Of a stretch of 64,000 nt of DNA, positions 26,834 to 36,107 are shown piece after piece (position 1 is the stretch's first letter; each line of letters begins with the position of its first letter). The stretch is from Aerococcaceae bacterium NML190073 (lineage in GTDB: Bacteria > Bacillota > Bacilli > Lactobacillales > Aerococcaceae): NCBI GenBank assembly GCA_026131555.1, contig JAMXJH010000007.1:1-64000 (forward strand), written 5' to 3'. Position numbers and translations under genes: made by a program. The notes beneath the pieces were generated by a model. That model ran no database searches, had not been told where the DNA came from, and worked only from the letters and a program-made list of their open reading frames with translations.

Positions 26834-26876
26834 AACTAGCATCATCTCCTTGATGACAGGAGGATGCTAGTTTTTT
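26834..26876 (+). terminator. Intrinsic terminator after the aminotransferase
   Basis: AACTAGCATC at 26834-26843 pairs with GATGCTAGTT at 26863-26872, followed by T residues. Confidence 0.88.
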
Positions 26877-26965
26877 GTGTGGTGTGGTGAAGATTACAGA
26901 GTTTCTTTTTGGTAGTAAATGAAGTAAAATAGAGGCAAGACAGGATATAAGAGAGGATTTAGACT

Positions 26966-27859
26966 ATGTTGATTGGATCGCATGTTTCCCTCAGCGGGAA
27001 AGATATGTTATTAGGTTCTGCCAAGGAGGCAGCATCTTACGGAGCTAATGTCTTTATGGCATACACAGGCGCGCCACAAAATACGCGTCGTAAAGATATT
27101 ACCACATTCAAAAAAGAAGAAGCCTACGCATTCATGGCTGCCAACGGGATTGAGTTCTTTACCATCCATGCGCCGTACATTGTAAATTTAGCGAACATGA
27201 TTAAAGAAGGTTACTTTGAGTTTGCGTGTAACTTTTTGCGTCAAGAAATTGAGCGTGTTGAAGTCTTGGGTGCTCACCAAATGACATTGCATCCCGGTTC
27301 GCATGTTGGAGAAGGTGTCGATGTAGGGATTGCACAAATTGTACGCGGCTTGAATGAGGTGTTGAGAGCTGATCAAACACCGCAGATTGCGTTGGAAACG
27401 ATGGCGGGAAAAGGAACTGAACTTGGTCGCACCTTTGAGGAATTAGCGCGGATGATAGAAGGTGTGACACACAACGAGAAATTATCCGTAACGCTCGATA
27501 CTTGCCACGTGTATGATGCCGGTTATGATATTGTCAACGATTTTGACGGCGTCTTGAATCAATTTGACAAAATCATCGGATTGGACCGCCTGAAAGTGTT
27601 GCATATCAATGATTCCAAAAATCCTTTCAACAGCCACAAAGATCGCCATGCTAATATTGGGGAAGGAAGCATTGGCTTTGAAGCCTTGAATTATATTGTG
27701 CATCACCCGCAATTAGTACACATTCCTAAAATTTTGGAAACGCCGTGGGTGACACTCGAAGATGGAAGCCAAGTCGCACCATACAAGCAAGAAATCGCAA
27801 TGTTCAGAGCAGGGAAATACAATCCGAACTTAATGCAGGACATTGTGAACCAAGCGTAG
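26966..27859 (+). CDS. nfo: Endonuclease IV (AP endonuclease)
   Basis: A 297-residue AP endonuclease of the Nfo family that cuts 5' to abasic sites in base excision repair. Three zinc-site signatures are visible: [24 protein letters not shown] and HINDSKN followed by [14 protein letters not shown]. The ATG at 26966 follows AGAGGA. The Fur-family gene follows after 16 bp. Confidence 0.96.
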   Translation: MLIGSHVSLSGKDMLLGSAKEAASYGANVFMAYTGAPQNTRRKDITTFKKEEAYAFMAANGIEFFTIHAPYIVNLANMIKEGYFEFACNFLRQEIERVEVLGAHQMTLHPGSHVGEGVDVGIAQIVRGLNEVLRADQTPQIALETMAGKGTELGRTFEELARMIEGVTHNEKLSVTLDTCHVYDAGYDIVNDFDGVLNQFDKIIGLDRLKVLHINDSKNPFNSHKDRHANIGEGSIGFEALNYIVHHPQLVHIPKILETPWVTLEDGSQVAPYKQEIAMFRAGKYNPNLMQDIVNQA

Positions 27860-27875
27860 AGAGGAAGGGGAAATC

Positions 27876-28409
27876 ATGTTACGACATCACAGTGATTGTT
27901 GTGGCAATCATAGCCATTCAACGCATAATAATTGTCATGAAGAAACGCTAGCGGCTGACGAAATTGTAGCGCGCGGACTTCAACAACTCAAAGCTGCCGG
28001 TTTCAAAATGACTAAAAAACGCGAAGAAATTTTGCGAATTTTTGCGGAGAATCATCGTTATTTGAGCGCGAAATATATTCATGACCAACTGAGCGAAAAA
28101 TATCCGACAATGAGTTATAATACAACGTACCGCAATATTTATGATTTCGTTGAAGAGGGCTTATTAGAGGCAACAGAATACAACCAAGAGCAAATGTTCA
28201 GAATCAATTGCTGGCAATGTGACCATGATCACCACCATCACCATTTCATTTGCACGGATTGCGGCACAACAATCCCGCTCGATGCCTGTCCGATGGAACA
28301 TTTACATACGGACTTATCACAGGTACAGGTGGAGTGGCATCGATTCGAAATTTTCGGCAAATGCCAAAAATGTTTGAAAAAAGATAAAAATTATACAAAA
28401 ACAGTGTAA
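27876..28409 (+). CDS. zur: Fur-family metalloregulator, probably Zur, with His/Cys-rich N-terminus
   Basis: A 177-residue Fur-family repressor with a winged helix (about 45-105; the YNTTYRNIYDFVEEGLL recognition segment) and a dimerisation/metal domain with the HDHHHHHF cluster, CTDC and CQKC pairs for the structural zinc. The first ~25 residues are rich in His and Cys, which is not usual in this family and could bind additional metal. The HHHHH cluster and FICTDCGTTIPL favour Zur over PerR or Fur. It sits behind nfo, probably in the same transcript. Confidence 0.82.
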   Translation: MLRHHSDCCGNHSHSTHNNCHEETLAADEIVARGLQQLKAAGFKMTKKREEILRIFAENHRYLSAKYIHDQLSEKYPTMSYNTTYRNIYDFVEEGLLEATEYNQEQMFRINCWQCDHDHHHHHFICTDCGTTIPLDACPMEHLHTDLSQVQVEWHRFEIFGKCQKCLKKDKNYTKTV

Positions 28410-28445
28410 AAAATGTACAAAAATGAGAATTTGCATAAATTTAAC

Positions 28446-28473
28446 TTGAAAACTTTAGAACGTTTGTTATAAT
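28446..28473 (+). promoter_or_regulatory. Strong promoter of rpsU
   Basis: TTGAAA at 28446-28451 and TATAAT at 28468-28473 lie 16 bp apart with a TG extended -10. It is one of the closest matches to consensus in the window. Confidence 0.85.
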
Positions 28474-28543
28474 AGTTAGAGAACTGTATGTGGATACAAT
28501 ATCCAACGGAAAGTTACTATATGCTCGGGGGGAGGGGAACCAA

Positions 28544-28717
28544 ATGTCTAAGACAGTCGTTCGTGATAACGAAACTTTAGATGACGCTCTTCGTCGCTTC
28601 AAGCGTAACGTTTCTAAAACAGGTACTTTAAGAGAGGCTCGTAAACGCGAGTTCTATGAGAAACCAAGTGTTCGTCGTAAGAAGAAATCAGAAGCAGCTC
28701 GTAAAAGAAAGTTTTAA
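28544..28717 (+). CDS. rpsU: 30S ribosomal protein S21
   Basis: A 57-residue basic protein beginning [19 protein letters not shown], the standard bS21 start, with a Lys/Arg-rich tail. The ATG at 28544 follows GGGGGGAGGGG. An in-frame upstream start at 28490 would add 18 residues that no bS21 has, so it was not used. It is flanked by its own promoter and terminator. Confidence 0.97.
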   Translation: MSKTVVRDNETLDDALRRFKRNVSKTGTLREARKREFYEKPSVRRKKKSEAARKRKF

Positions 28718-28740
28718 TCATACGCTTTAAGCAAATAACG

Positions 28741-28786
28741 AAAAAGAACAGTAACAGGACAATGCGTCTTGGAACTGTTCTTTTTT
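28741..28786 (+). terminator. Intrinsic terminator after rpsU
   Basis: AAAAGAACAGT at 28742-28752 pairs with ACTGTTCTTTT at 28774-28784, with a T run. Confidence 0.88.
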
Positions 28787-28850
28787 ATGTAGAGCAATCC
28801 AGATGATAAGCCGTTATGATATGTTTTTTGCGGACGAAAGAAAAATTTCG

Positions 28851-28859
28851 TGCTATAAT
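28851..28859 (+). promoter_or_regulatory. Extended -10 promoter of rpoN
   Basis: TGCTATAAT at 28851-28859 is an extended consensus -10, 47 bp upstream of the rpoN ATG. The -35 is poor. Confidence 0.55.
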
Positions 28860-28906
28860 GGAAAAGAAAGAACGATTAAATATCATGTTAAAGTGGGGGA
28901 TAGTAA

Positions 28907-30184
28907 ATGGAAGTAATAGATAAAGTACAAATTCGTATGAACGGCTTGGAATTGGCAGGAGAACCCGGCGAATGGCTTCAAGATAAGCGCTTATTATCAT
29001 TATTAGAATTGAATGCCGAATGTTTAACGGAGTTTCTGGAAACGGAAATATTGGATAACCCGTTCATTGAATTGGATTATGCCGATGCCAAAATGACGTC
29101 AACTGTACGCGCGCAAGAAACGGTCTTAGGCGTTGACCCGCAAATGCCTGAAATGCCACAAACATTACCGGCATTTCTATTCGAACAAATTATGATGTTC
29201 AGACAGACCCCGATTCGTAACGCAATGGTACGTTTAATTGATTATCTTGATGAGCGTGGTTATATTCCTCATACTTATCAAGAATTAGCAGCGAAATTAG
29301 AGTTGCCTGAAATCATTGTACTCGATGCTTTGACACTCGTGAAACAACTGGAACCGAGCGGTGTTGGTGCTTTCGATTTGCGAGAATGCTTGATGTTGCA
29401 AACCGAGCAAGATTCACACGCACCGAATGTTGCCTACTATTTATTAGAAGAATTTTTCGCTGAATTATCTGACAAAAAATTCGACACCATCGTGGCGAAA
29501 ACCGATTTGACGATGGCGGAAATTCAAGATTGCGTGCAATATTATCATACATTAAGAACGATGCCGGCAGCGATGTTCGAGCGTAGAACGCAATTATCAT
29601 CTTTTGTGCCGGATGTTGCCGTTGCCATTCATGAAGGAAGGTTGGCTGTTAGTTACAATCATCAGTATTCTCCAAAGATTGTGTTTAATCAGTCTTATTT
29701 TGCGGAGATGGAAGCAACGCAAGACCCGGAAGTTTTGGCATATATCGCCCCTCAAAAAGAAGGTTATCACGCTTTGTCAACATTGTTGTTGCAAAGAGAA
29801 TACTTGATTCTGAAAGTAGCACAGGCGATTGTGACAGCACAGTATGATTTATTTACTCATGCAACTGAGATAAAGGCACCGCTTTTGCTGAAACAAATTG
29901 CTCAACTGACAGACTTACCTGAACCGATTGTCAATTTAATTGTAACCAATAAGTATTTGGAATTCGAGAAAATGGTCAATTCATTTGCGGACTTCATTAC
30001 GGTGGCAACGCACGAAGGACGCGGTGGTTTTACCGCCGAGAATGTCAAGCAAATGGTGCAAGAAGTCATTAGTCAAGGAGGAACGACGCTATCGAATGCG
30101 GAGATTATTCGCCAACTTGCTGAACGCAAAGTCATCATTACTGAACGCATGGTAGAACATTATCGCCAAAATATTGGACAGTAA
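28907..30184 (+). CDS. rpoN: RNA polymerase sigma-54 factor (divergent)
   Basis: A 425-residue RpoN. Region I (about 1-50; LLSLLELNAECLTEFLETEILDNPFIEL) is the activator-interacting part. The core-binding region (about 90-250) carries the diagnostic EPSGVGAFDLRECLMLQ. The DNA-binding part ends in a segment aligning with the RpoN box, but only about 4 of 10 box residues agree (TERMVEHYRQ against ARRTVAKYRE). In Lactobacillales, sigma-54 usually serves mannose-family PTS operons with LevR-type activators, neither of which is shown to be its target here. The protein is full length, so it may be functional with altered -24 recognition. Confidence 0.88.
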   Translation: MEVIDKVQIRMNGLELAGEPGEWLQDKRLLSLLELNAECLTEFLETEILDNPFIELDYADAKMTSTVRAQETVLGVDPQMPEMPQTLPAFLFEQIMMFRQTPIRNAMVRLIDYLDERGYIPHTYQELAAKLELPEIIVLDALTLVKQLEPSGVGAFDLRECLMLQTEQDSHAPNVAYYLLEEFFAELSDKKFDTIVAKTDLTMAEIQDCVQYYHTLRTMPAAMFERRTQLSSFVPDVAVAIHEGRLAVSYNHQYSPKIVFNQSYFAEMEATQDPEVLAYIAPQKEGYHALSTLLLQREYLILKVAQAIVTAQYDLFTHATEIKAPLLLKQIAQLTDLPEPIVNLIVTNKYLEFEKMVNSFADFITVATHEGRGGFTAENVKQMVQEVISQGGTTLSNAEIIRQLAERKVIITERMVEHYRQNIGQ

Positions 30185-30196
30185 CGCATACAAATT

Positions 30197-30245
30197 ATAT
30201 CCCCCAAAGCCGGAAGTGCATACGCATTAAGGCAATGGGGGATAT
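30197..30245. terminator. Probable bidirectional terminator between rpoN and the lipoprotein gene
   Basis: ATATCCCCCA at 30197-30206 pairs with TGGGGGATAT at 30236-30245. The T runs are short on both sides, so efficiency is uncertain. Confidence 0.55.
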
Positions 30246-30251
30246 TGTTAT

Positions 30252-30893
30252 TTATTCGCCGCTGAAATAGAAGAGCGGGTTATTATTATTCGTCAAGTGA
30301 ACAGGCAAGAGCATTTGAGTCGCTTCATCATAGTATGCAACCATAACCAGTCGGTTTCCTAAATGTGCCAAGACATTGTTCAAGAGTAGGAAATCATTCT
30401 CAGGGAGCATTTGATTTGCTTTCTCGAATGACATCGGCACAATGACTTGCGCTACATAGACTTTATCTTTACCGAGATTGAAGCTAATTTGGCGTACGGT
30501 TGCGTTCAAACTCTTAATCGATTCGTCTTCCTGCAAATAAGTTTGAATCTCTTGCAGTGTGTCTGCCGGAATTTCGGAGTAGTTTGCTTCTTTCTCGCTA
30601 GCAGAGTAGTTTGATTGATAATATTCGGTAATGGCAGTCATCAATTCTTCTTGTGAGAAGGTTAAAGGTGCGCTGACTTTCGGATACTGCATATCGCCCG
30701 AAATCGATTCATCAAAGAGTGAGATAACCGTTGGTTCAACTGATGAGCTGGAGGAGCTTTCACTAGTTGTAGCACTTTCTTGACTGGAGCTTACGCTGGA
30801 ACTGATGCTTTCAGTAGGTGCGGGTTGGTTTTTTTGTAGGAGGTTGCATCCGCCTAATAGAACGGCGGCTAGTAATGTGTAATAACGTTTCAT
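30252..30893 (-). CDS. Lipoprotein of unknown function
   Basis: A 213-residue protein with a lipoprotein signal peptide ending in the lipobox LLGGC (Cys at about 16), then a Ser-rich linker (about 25-55) and a ~150-residue soluble domain that I do not recognise. It should be lipid-anchored on the outer face of the membrane. The gene is monocistronic, convergent with rpoN and divergent from marR. Confidence 0.8.
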   Translation of the reverse strand: MKRYYTLLAAVLLGGCNLLQKNQPAPTESISSSVSSSQESATTSESSSSSSVEPTVISLFDESISGDMQYPKVSAPLTFSQEELMTAITEYYQSNYSASEKEANYSEIPADTLQEIQTYLQEDESIKSLNATVRQISFNLGKDKVYVAQVIVPMSFEKANQMLPENDFLLLNNVLAHLGNRLVMVAYYDEATQMLLPVHLTNNNNPLFYFSGE

Positions 30894-31017
30894 ATTTAAT
30901 CATTCCTTATTCTTTCAAAATGTTATGGCTCTATTGTAACAGAAACGATTGCCTACTAGGTAACAGAATGCTAACAGTCTTGTATCATTGCTCAAGGTGG
31001 TGGGCGAGTGTTTTTGC

Positions 31018-31077
31018 TTGTAAAAGGTTGCGACATGCGATAAGATAATTAACATTGTTAAGTATTAACGTGGTTAA
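31018..31077 (+). promoter_or_regulatory. Promoter and tandem palindromic operator of the marR-ABC exporter operon
   Basis: TTGTAA at 31018-31023 and TAAGAT at 31041-31046 (17-bp spacer) form the promoter. Immediately downstream are two 13-bp palindromes of form TTAACnnnGTTAA: TTAACATTGTTAA (31049-31061) and TTAACGTGGTTAA (31065-31077), 16 bp centre to centre. They cover the expected transcription start and end just before the Shine-Dalgarno site, as expected for MarR autorepression. Confidence 0.75.
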
Positions 31078-31091
31078 CCAGGAGAGAAAAA

Positions 31092-31535
31092 ATGGAATAT
31101 AGAGAAGCATTACGAGAAATTTATCAACTGAATCATCGTTTACGACAAGTTTTGCATGGAGAGCATGTGCGGAGTATGTCGCGGAGCGAGTTTCATATTT
31201 TGCATCAACTAGTGGACCAACGGGTAGGGAGCCCGATTATGAAAGTATCCGATTTGTCTAAATCTTTATGCGTATCACCGCCTGCTGTATCGCGAACGAT
31301 TAAAGCTTTGGAAGCCAAAGATTGGATTCAACGTGTTGAAGCGGGCGATGATCGTCGCAATACTTATGTTGAGGCAACAGAAGTCGGTAGAGAGGCGTTT
31401 CAGCAGATGATTGAGCAATTTGAAGGCTTTATGACAGAAGGATTAAGCCAAATCCCTGTTGTCGAGTTGGAACATTTTATTGATGTCGGGAATCGCTTAA
31501 TTGAAATTCTGATGCAACAACAAGAAAATTTATAG
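31092..31535 (+). CDS. MarR-family transcriptional repressor
   Basis: A 147-residue winged-helix regulator. The recognition helix region is LCVSPPAVSRTIKALEAKDWIQRV and the wing is GDDRRNTYVEAT, as usual in MarR proteins. It is the first gene of an operon with two ABC exporter half-transporters, which it probably represses until a toxic ligand binds. The twin palindromes in its promoter are the likely operator. Confidence 0.92.
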   Translation: MEYREALREIYQLNHRLRQVLHGEHVRSMSRSEFHILHQLVDQRVGSPIMKVSDLSKSLCVSPPAVSRTIKALEAKDWIQRVEAGDDRRNTYVEATEVGREAFQQMIEQFEGFMTEGLSQIPVVELEHFIDVGNRLIEILMQQQENL

Positions 31536-31548
31536 GAAGAGGCGTAAA

Positions 31549-33636
31549 ATGAAACATTTATTGAAACAATTGAAGCCCCATTGGTTGCAAATAATCGTAT
31601 TGATTGTGTTGCACATGGGACAAGCGTATACCACATTGTTATTGCCGGATTATACATCCAATTTGATTGATACCGGCATCCAAAATGGCGGCTTTACTTA
31701 TGCTGTGCCGGCAACATTGACAAAGGAGTCGGCGTCGGAGTTGCAAACTTTTTTTGGTGGGGAGGAGCTGGAAGTGTTCACTGCGCATTATCGTCAAAGT
31801 GATGCGGGACATTATGTATTAACCACTCCGATAAAAGAAGCGGAATTGACGCAATTGGAGTCTGTATTGGTTAAGCCGTTAGCAATGGCGCAACTCAGTC
31901 AGACAATGCCGAATCAAGTAGCAACACAGCAAGTTGACGCATTGAGTGAGATTGCCATTCACAATATCGCCATTCAATTTGTAAAAGACCAATATGCCGC
32001 AAGCGGACAAGATGTAGCCGCGCATCAAATTCAATATTTATTTACCGAAGGTAGCAAAATGCTCGTCATTGCCTTCTTGATGTTAGCATCCGCAATCGGC
32101 GCCTATTATTTATCGGCAGTTATCGGCGCAAAAATCGGGCATGATTTACGTTCGCGTACTTTTGAACATGTATTGCAATTCTCGCAACGTGAAATCAATA
32201 AGTTTTCGACAGCATCATTGATTACGCGTAGCACTAATGATATTCAGCAAATTCAGACAGTGATTACGATTATCTTGCGGATTTCATTGTACGCACCGAT
32301 ATTGGTAATCGGAGGCGTTGTCCATGTGATGCGCGATAATGTGAGTATGACTTGGATTGTTGTGCTGGCGGCGTCATTAGTGTTAACTGTAGTGGGTACC
32401 TTAATCGGCTTAACGATGCCTAAATTCAAACTACTGCAAAAACAAATCGATAAAGTGAATTTGCAAGCGCGCGAAATATTGACGGGATTACAAGTGATTC
32501 GTGCGTATGGACGCCAAGATGAAGAGGCGAATCGTTTCGATCAAGCGAGTGTCGCCTTGAAGCGGACACAATTATTCACGAATCGCGTCATGTCATTGCT
32601 ACCACCTTTACTGATGATTATTATGAATGGAACATCCGTCTTGATTATTTGGGTAGCCGGACATCGAATTGCGGCAGGTTTACTGCAAGTAGGGCAGATG
32701 ACCGCCTTTATTAGTTATACATTGCAAATTATTTTTGCGTTCATGTTGATGACGATGTTAGCTGTGATGTTGCCACGGGCAATCGTGTCAGCAGAACGGG
32801 TGCAAGAAATATTGGCAGAACCTTTGGCGATTCAAGATCCGATTCAAGCTACAGAATTGCCAAGTCCTCAAGGAGTAGTGGCTTTTCATAATGTTAGCTT
32901 CCGTTATGACGGAGCAGAAGCCGATACTTTGCAAGACGTGAATTTTGTGGCGCGACCGGGGGAAACGACAGCTATCATCGGCAGTACGGGTAGCGGTAAA
33001 TCAACCGTCTTGAATTTACTGATGCGCTTTTACGATGTGAGTAAGGGGAGTATTACGATAGACGGGGTGGATATTCGTCAGTTGAAGCAAAGAACACTAC
33101 GTGATCTCATCGGTTATATCCCTCAAAAAGGTGTCTTATTCTCCGGGACGGTTGCCAGCAATATCGGGTACGGTGTTCCTCAACTGGAAGAAGCGCAACT
33201 ACAAGAAGCAGCCAGTATCGCGCATGCAAGTGAATTCATCGAGGAGAAAGCGGACGGCTATCATGCATTAGTGTCACAAGGCGGCAGCAATGTGTCCGGC
33301 GGACAAAAGCAACGCCTATCCATTGCGCGTGCCATCGCCAAACAACCGCGTATTTACCTGTTTGACGATAGCTTCTCGGCATTGGATTATCGAACCGATG
33401 CGTCATTGCGACAAGCACTTGCTACCAAAACCGCACAAGCAACAGTAATCATTGTTGCGCAACGTATCAGTACAATTATCAATGCGGACCAAATTATCGT
33501 ATTGGATGAAGGACGTGTAGTAGGCTTAGGCACTCATTTGCAGTTAATGGAAACATCGCAAGTGTACCGTGAAATTGCGACTTCACAATTATCGCAAGCG
33601 GAACTGGAACAACATGCCAAAGGAATGGAGGGATAA
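31549..33636 (+). CDS. Heterodimeric ABC multidrug exporter subunit with degenerate catalytic site
   Basis: A 695-residue half-transporter: six-helix TMD (about 1-445) and NBD (about 455-690). An extracellular insertion of about 120 residues sits between TM1 and TM2, which explains the extra length. NBD motifs are Walker A GSTGSGKST, a canonical signature SGGQKQR, and Walker B LFDDSFSALD, where Asp replaces the catalytic Glu. The matching partner downstream has the intact Glu. This asymmetry is typical of heterodimeric exporters such as BmrCD, LmrCD and EfrCD. The partner gene starts 2 bp after the stop. Confidence 0.92.
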   Translation: MKHLLKQLKPHWLQIIVLIVLHMGQAYTTLLLPDYTSNLIDTGIQNGGFTYAVPATLTKESASELQTFFGGEELEVFTAHYRQSDAGHYVLTTPIKEAELTQLESVLVKPLAMAQLSQTMPNQVATQQVDALSEIAIHNIAIQFVKDQYAASGQDVAAHQIQYLFTEGSKMLVIAFLMLASAIGAYYLSAVIGAKIGHDLRSRTFEHVLQFSQREINKFSTASLITRSTNDIQQIQTVITIILRISLYAPILVIGGVVHVMRDNVSMTWIVVLAASLVLTVVGTLIGLTMPKFKLLQKQIDKVNLQAREILTGLQVIRAYGRQDEEANRFDQASVALKRTQLFTNRVMSLLPPLLMIIMNGTSVLIIWVAGHRIAAGLLQVGQMTAFISYTLQIIFAFMLMTMLAVMLPRAIVSAERVQEILAEPLAIQDPIQATELPSPQGVVAFHNVSFRYDGAEADTLQDVNFVARPGETTAIIGSTGSGKSTVLNLLMRFYDVSKGSITIDGVDIRQLKQRTLRDLIGYIPQKGVLFSGTVASNIGYGVPQLEEAQLQEAASIAHASEFIEEKADGYHALVSQGGSNVSGGQKQRLSIARAIAKQPRIYLFDDSFSALDYRTDASLRQALATKTAQATVIIVAQRISTIINADQIIVLDEGRVVGLGTHLQLMETSQVYREIATSQLSQAELEQHAKGMEG

Positions 33637-33638
33637 AC

Positions 33639-35480
33639 ATGAGCCAAACAACGAATCGACAACAAACGCCGACCATTCGTCGTGGCGGTCCTCAACCGCT
33701 TGGAGCGGGCGAGAAACCGAAAGATTTTGCGTCAAGCTTCAAACGGATTATGAGCGAAATCGTTCAATATAAGTGGCACATGTTAGTTGTCATCCTAGCC
33801 GGTGTTGTGTCGACTTTATTTACAATTGTCGGACCGAAGCAACTAGGGCGAGCGACGACGGAACTTTTTGCCGGGGTGATGCGTCAAATGCGCGGACAAG
33901 GTGGGATAGAGTTTGATGTGATTGGACGTATCTTACTGACGGTATTGGCATTATATATTGTGAGTTCTGTATTCAGTGCCTTGCAAGGCTATATGATGAG
34001 TACCATTACGCAAGAAGTCAGCTATCGTCTCCGCCAGAAATTAATGGCGAAAATAGACCGTTTACCGATGAGTTACTTTGAATCGCGCCCGTATGGCGAA
34101 GTGTTGTCGCGTGTCACGAATGATATTGATACGCTAGGCAATGGATTGAGCCAAAGTGTGACTACGGTGATTACAGCTTTATTGACGATGCTGGGAATCG
34201 GCTATATGATGTTGACCATCAGCCCGCTGATGACTGGGATTACATTGTTAGTTATCCCAATCAGTTTCCTTTCCATTCGTTTCTTAATGCGCCGCTCACA
34301 AAAATACTTCAAACAACAGCAAGATTCCCTCGGTGTAATCAATGGACAAATCGAAGAAGTCTATGCGGGGCAACACATTGTCAAAGCTTTCAACCAAGAA
34401 GAGAATACCTTGAACCATTTTGTTAAGGAGAGTCAAGTGTTGGAGGAGTCGGCATGGAAAGCGCAATTCTTCTCCGGTATGATGTTTCCGTTAATGCGCT
34501 TCGTGTCAAATTTAGGGTATGTCGGTGTGGTGATTTCCGGGGCGTATTTAGTCATTCAAGGACAAGTGAGCGTGGGGGATATCCAAGCCTTTATTCAGTA
34601 CGCCAACCAATTCACACAGCCGATTACCCAAATTGCGCAAGTCGTGACAATGATGCAGTCAATGGCGGCAGCAGGTGAGCGTATCTTCGAATTATTGGAC
34701 GAAGCGGAAGAGGAACAGGAAGTCGGAGAAGTCTTGGATGTGGCAGCGATTCAAGGCGATGTTGCGTTCGAACAGATTCAATTCGGTTACGATGCCAATC
34801 AGCAAGTCATTCATGATTTCAGCGCGCGTATTCAACCGGGGCAGAAGGTGGCGCTTGTCGGACCTACCGGTGCCGGTAAATCAACGATTGTTAAATTATT
34901 GATGCGCTTCTACGATGTGAATCAAGGGAATATTCGTTTAGACGGTAAAGGTATTCGCCAATTTACACGTCGCAGTTATCAACAGGCAATGGCGATGGTT
35001 TTGCAAGATACATGGCTATTTCAGGGAACGATTATGGAGAATATTCGTTATGGGCGTTTGGATGCAAGCGATGAAGCAGTGTATGAAGCGGCTAAATCAG
35101 CACGGGTTCACCATTTCATTCAATCTTTACCGGGTGGCTATCAGTTTGAATTGAACGAGGAAGCCAGCAATATTTCGCAAGGACAGAAGCAATTATTGAC
35201 GATTGCACGTGCCATTCTGGCAGATCGTCCTTTGTTAATACTGGATGAAGCAACCAGTTCGGTCGATACACGGACAGAGATTCTCATTCAAGAAGCAATG
35301 GATCGCTTGATGAAAGGTCGCACCAGTTTCATCATTGCCCACCGCTTGTCAACGATTCGAGATGCGGATTTAATTTGTTACATGGAGCACGGCGATATCG
35401 TCGAGCAGGGAAACCATGAGGAATTGATGGCATTAGATGGCAAGTATGCCAACTTATACAATAGCCAATTCCTCGCCTAA
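33639..35480 (+). CDS. Heterodimeric ABC multidrug exporter subunit with consensus catalytic site
   Basis: A 613-residue half-transporter with TMD (about 35-360) and NBD (about 375-605). Walker A is GPTGAGKST, Walker B LLILDEATSSVD has the catalytic Glu, and the signature reads ISQGQKQL, the non-canonical SQGQ form that complements the degenerate site of the partner. The first ~30 residues are a hydrophilic N-terminal tail. With the upstream subunit it should form an exporter for drugs or amphiphilic compounds. A perfect terminator ends the operon at 35522-35556. Confidence 0.93.
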   Translation: MSQTTNRQQTPTIRRGGPQPLGAGEKPKDFASSFKRIMSEIVQYKWHMLVVILAGVVSTLFTIVGPKQLGRATTELFAGVMRQMRGQGGIEFDVIGRILLTVLALYIVSSVFSALQGYMMSTITQEVSYRLRQKLMAKIDRLPMSYFESRPYGEVLSRVTNDIDTLGNGLSQSVTTVITALLTMLGIGYMMLTISPLMTGITLLVIPISFLSIRFLMRRSQKYFKQQQDSLGVINGQIEEVYAGQHIVKAFNQEENTLNHFVKESQVLEESAWKAQFFSGMMFPLMRFVSNLGYVGVVISGAYLVIQGQVSVGDIQAFIQYANQFTQPITQIAQVVTMMQSMAAAGERIFELLDEAEEEQEVGEVLDVAAIQGDVAFEQIQFGYDANQQVIHDFSARIQPGQKVALVGPTGAGKSTIVKLLMRFYDVNQGNIRLDGKGIRQFTRRSYQQAMAMVLQDTWLFQGTIMENIRYGRLDASDEAVYEAAKSARVHHFIQSLPGGYQFELNEEASNISQGQKQLLTIARAILADRPLLILDEATSSVDTRTEILIQEAMDRLMKGRTSFIIAHRLSTIRDADLICYMEHGDIVEQGNHEELMALDGKYANLYNSQFLA

Positions 35481-35521
35481 CCAATTCAAAAAACACGCAC
35501 CTTTCTTTCTGAATGACTTCC

Positions 35522-35556
35522 CCCGCTTTACTGTTTACGCAGTAAAGCGGGTTTTT
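35522..35556 (+). terminator. Intrinsic terminator of the marR-ABC operon
   Basis: CCCGCTTTACTG at 35522-35533 pairs perfectly with CAGTAAAGCGGG at 35540-35551 around a 6-nt loop, followed by five T. Confidence 0.94.
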
Positions 35557-35611
35557 GATAGGGACTGGATAAGCGGTGCGCTGCATGACTCAACGTTTGC
35601 AGTGAACGTAA

Positions 35612-35964
35612 CCATCGGCGTGCCGATGTTACTTTAATTTTTAGAAAGGCGAGAATTCTGCATGCTGAGGGTACTTAAATTTTTAGCGAGGCAGGAATTC
35701 TGCGTGCGGGGGTTACTTTAATTTTTAGAAAGGCAGGAATTTGGCGTGCCGAGAGTACTTTAATTTTTAGAAAGGCAGGAATTTGGCGTGCCGAGAGTAC
35801 TTTAATTTTTAGAAAGGCAGGAATTTGGCGTGCCGGGGTACTTTAATTTTTAGAAAGGCAGGAATTCGGCATGCCGAGGTTACTTTAATTTTTAGAAAGG
35901 CAGGAATTTGTCGTGCCGGGGGTACTTTAATTTTTAGCGGGGCAAGAATTCGGCATGCCCGGAA
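35612..35964. repeat. 42-bp tandem repeat array 1 (about eight units)
   Basis: Units begin with TACTTTAATTTTTAGAAA at 35630, 35672, 35714, 35756, 35798, 35839, 35881 and 35923, a period of 42 bp (once 41). Each 42-bp unit is an AT-rich module A of 18 bp and a GC-rich module B of 24 bp shaped GGCA-N11-TGCC, several copies of which contain the palindrome GGCATGCC. The two units at 35714 and 35756 are identical; others differ at a few positions. There is no convincing gene in the 35481-36107 gap apart from the terminator and this array. A related array lies at 57633-57942. Confidence 0.92.
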
Positions 35965-36107
35965 GCACTCGCTAGTTGTTTGGAAGAGAAAGTTTGAGGA
36001 TACTTGGTGAAAGTTGCGTGTTTTTCCGTGAAAAAGTAGCATCTAGGAAGAGAATGCGATACAATGCAAAGAGCGATAAAGTGAGCAGAGAAATGGAGTA
36101 AATAAAC

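Noticed and set aside
31549-33636. Inactive ABC subunit because Walker B has DD instead of DE
   Set aside because: Asymmetric sites are normal for heterodimeric exporters; the partner encoded next to it keeps the catalytic Glu.
35612-35964. CRISPR array at the regular 42-bp repeats
   Set aside because: The whole 42-bp period is repeated with no unique spacers, and no cas genes are nearby. The same applies to 57633-57942.
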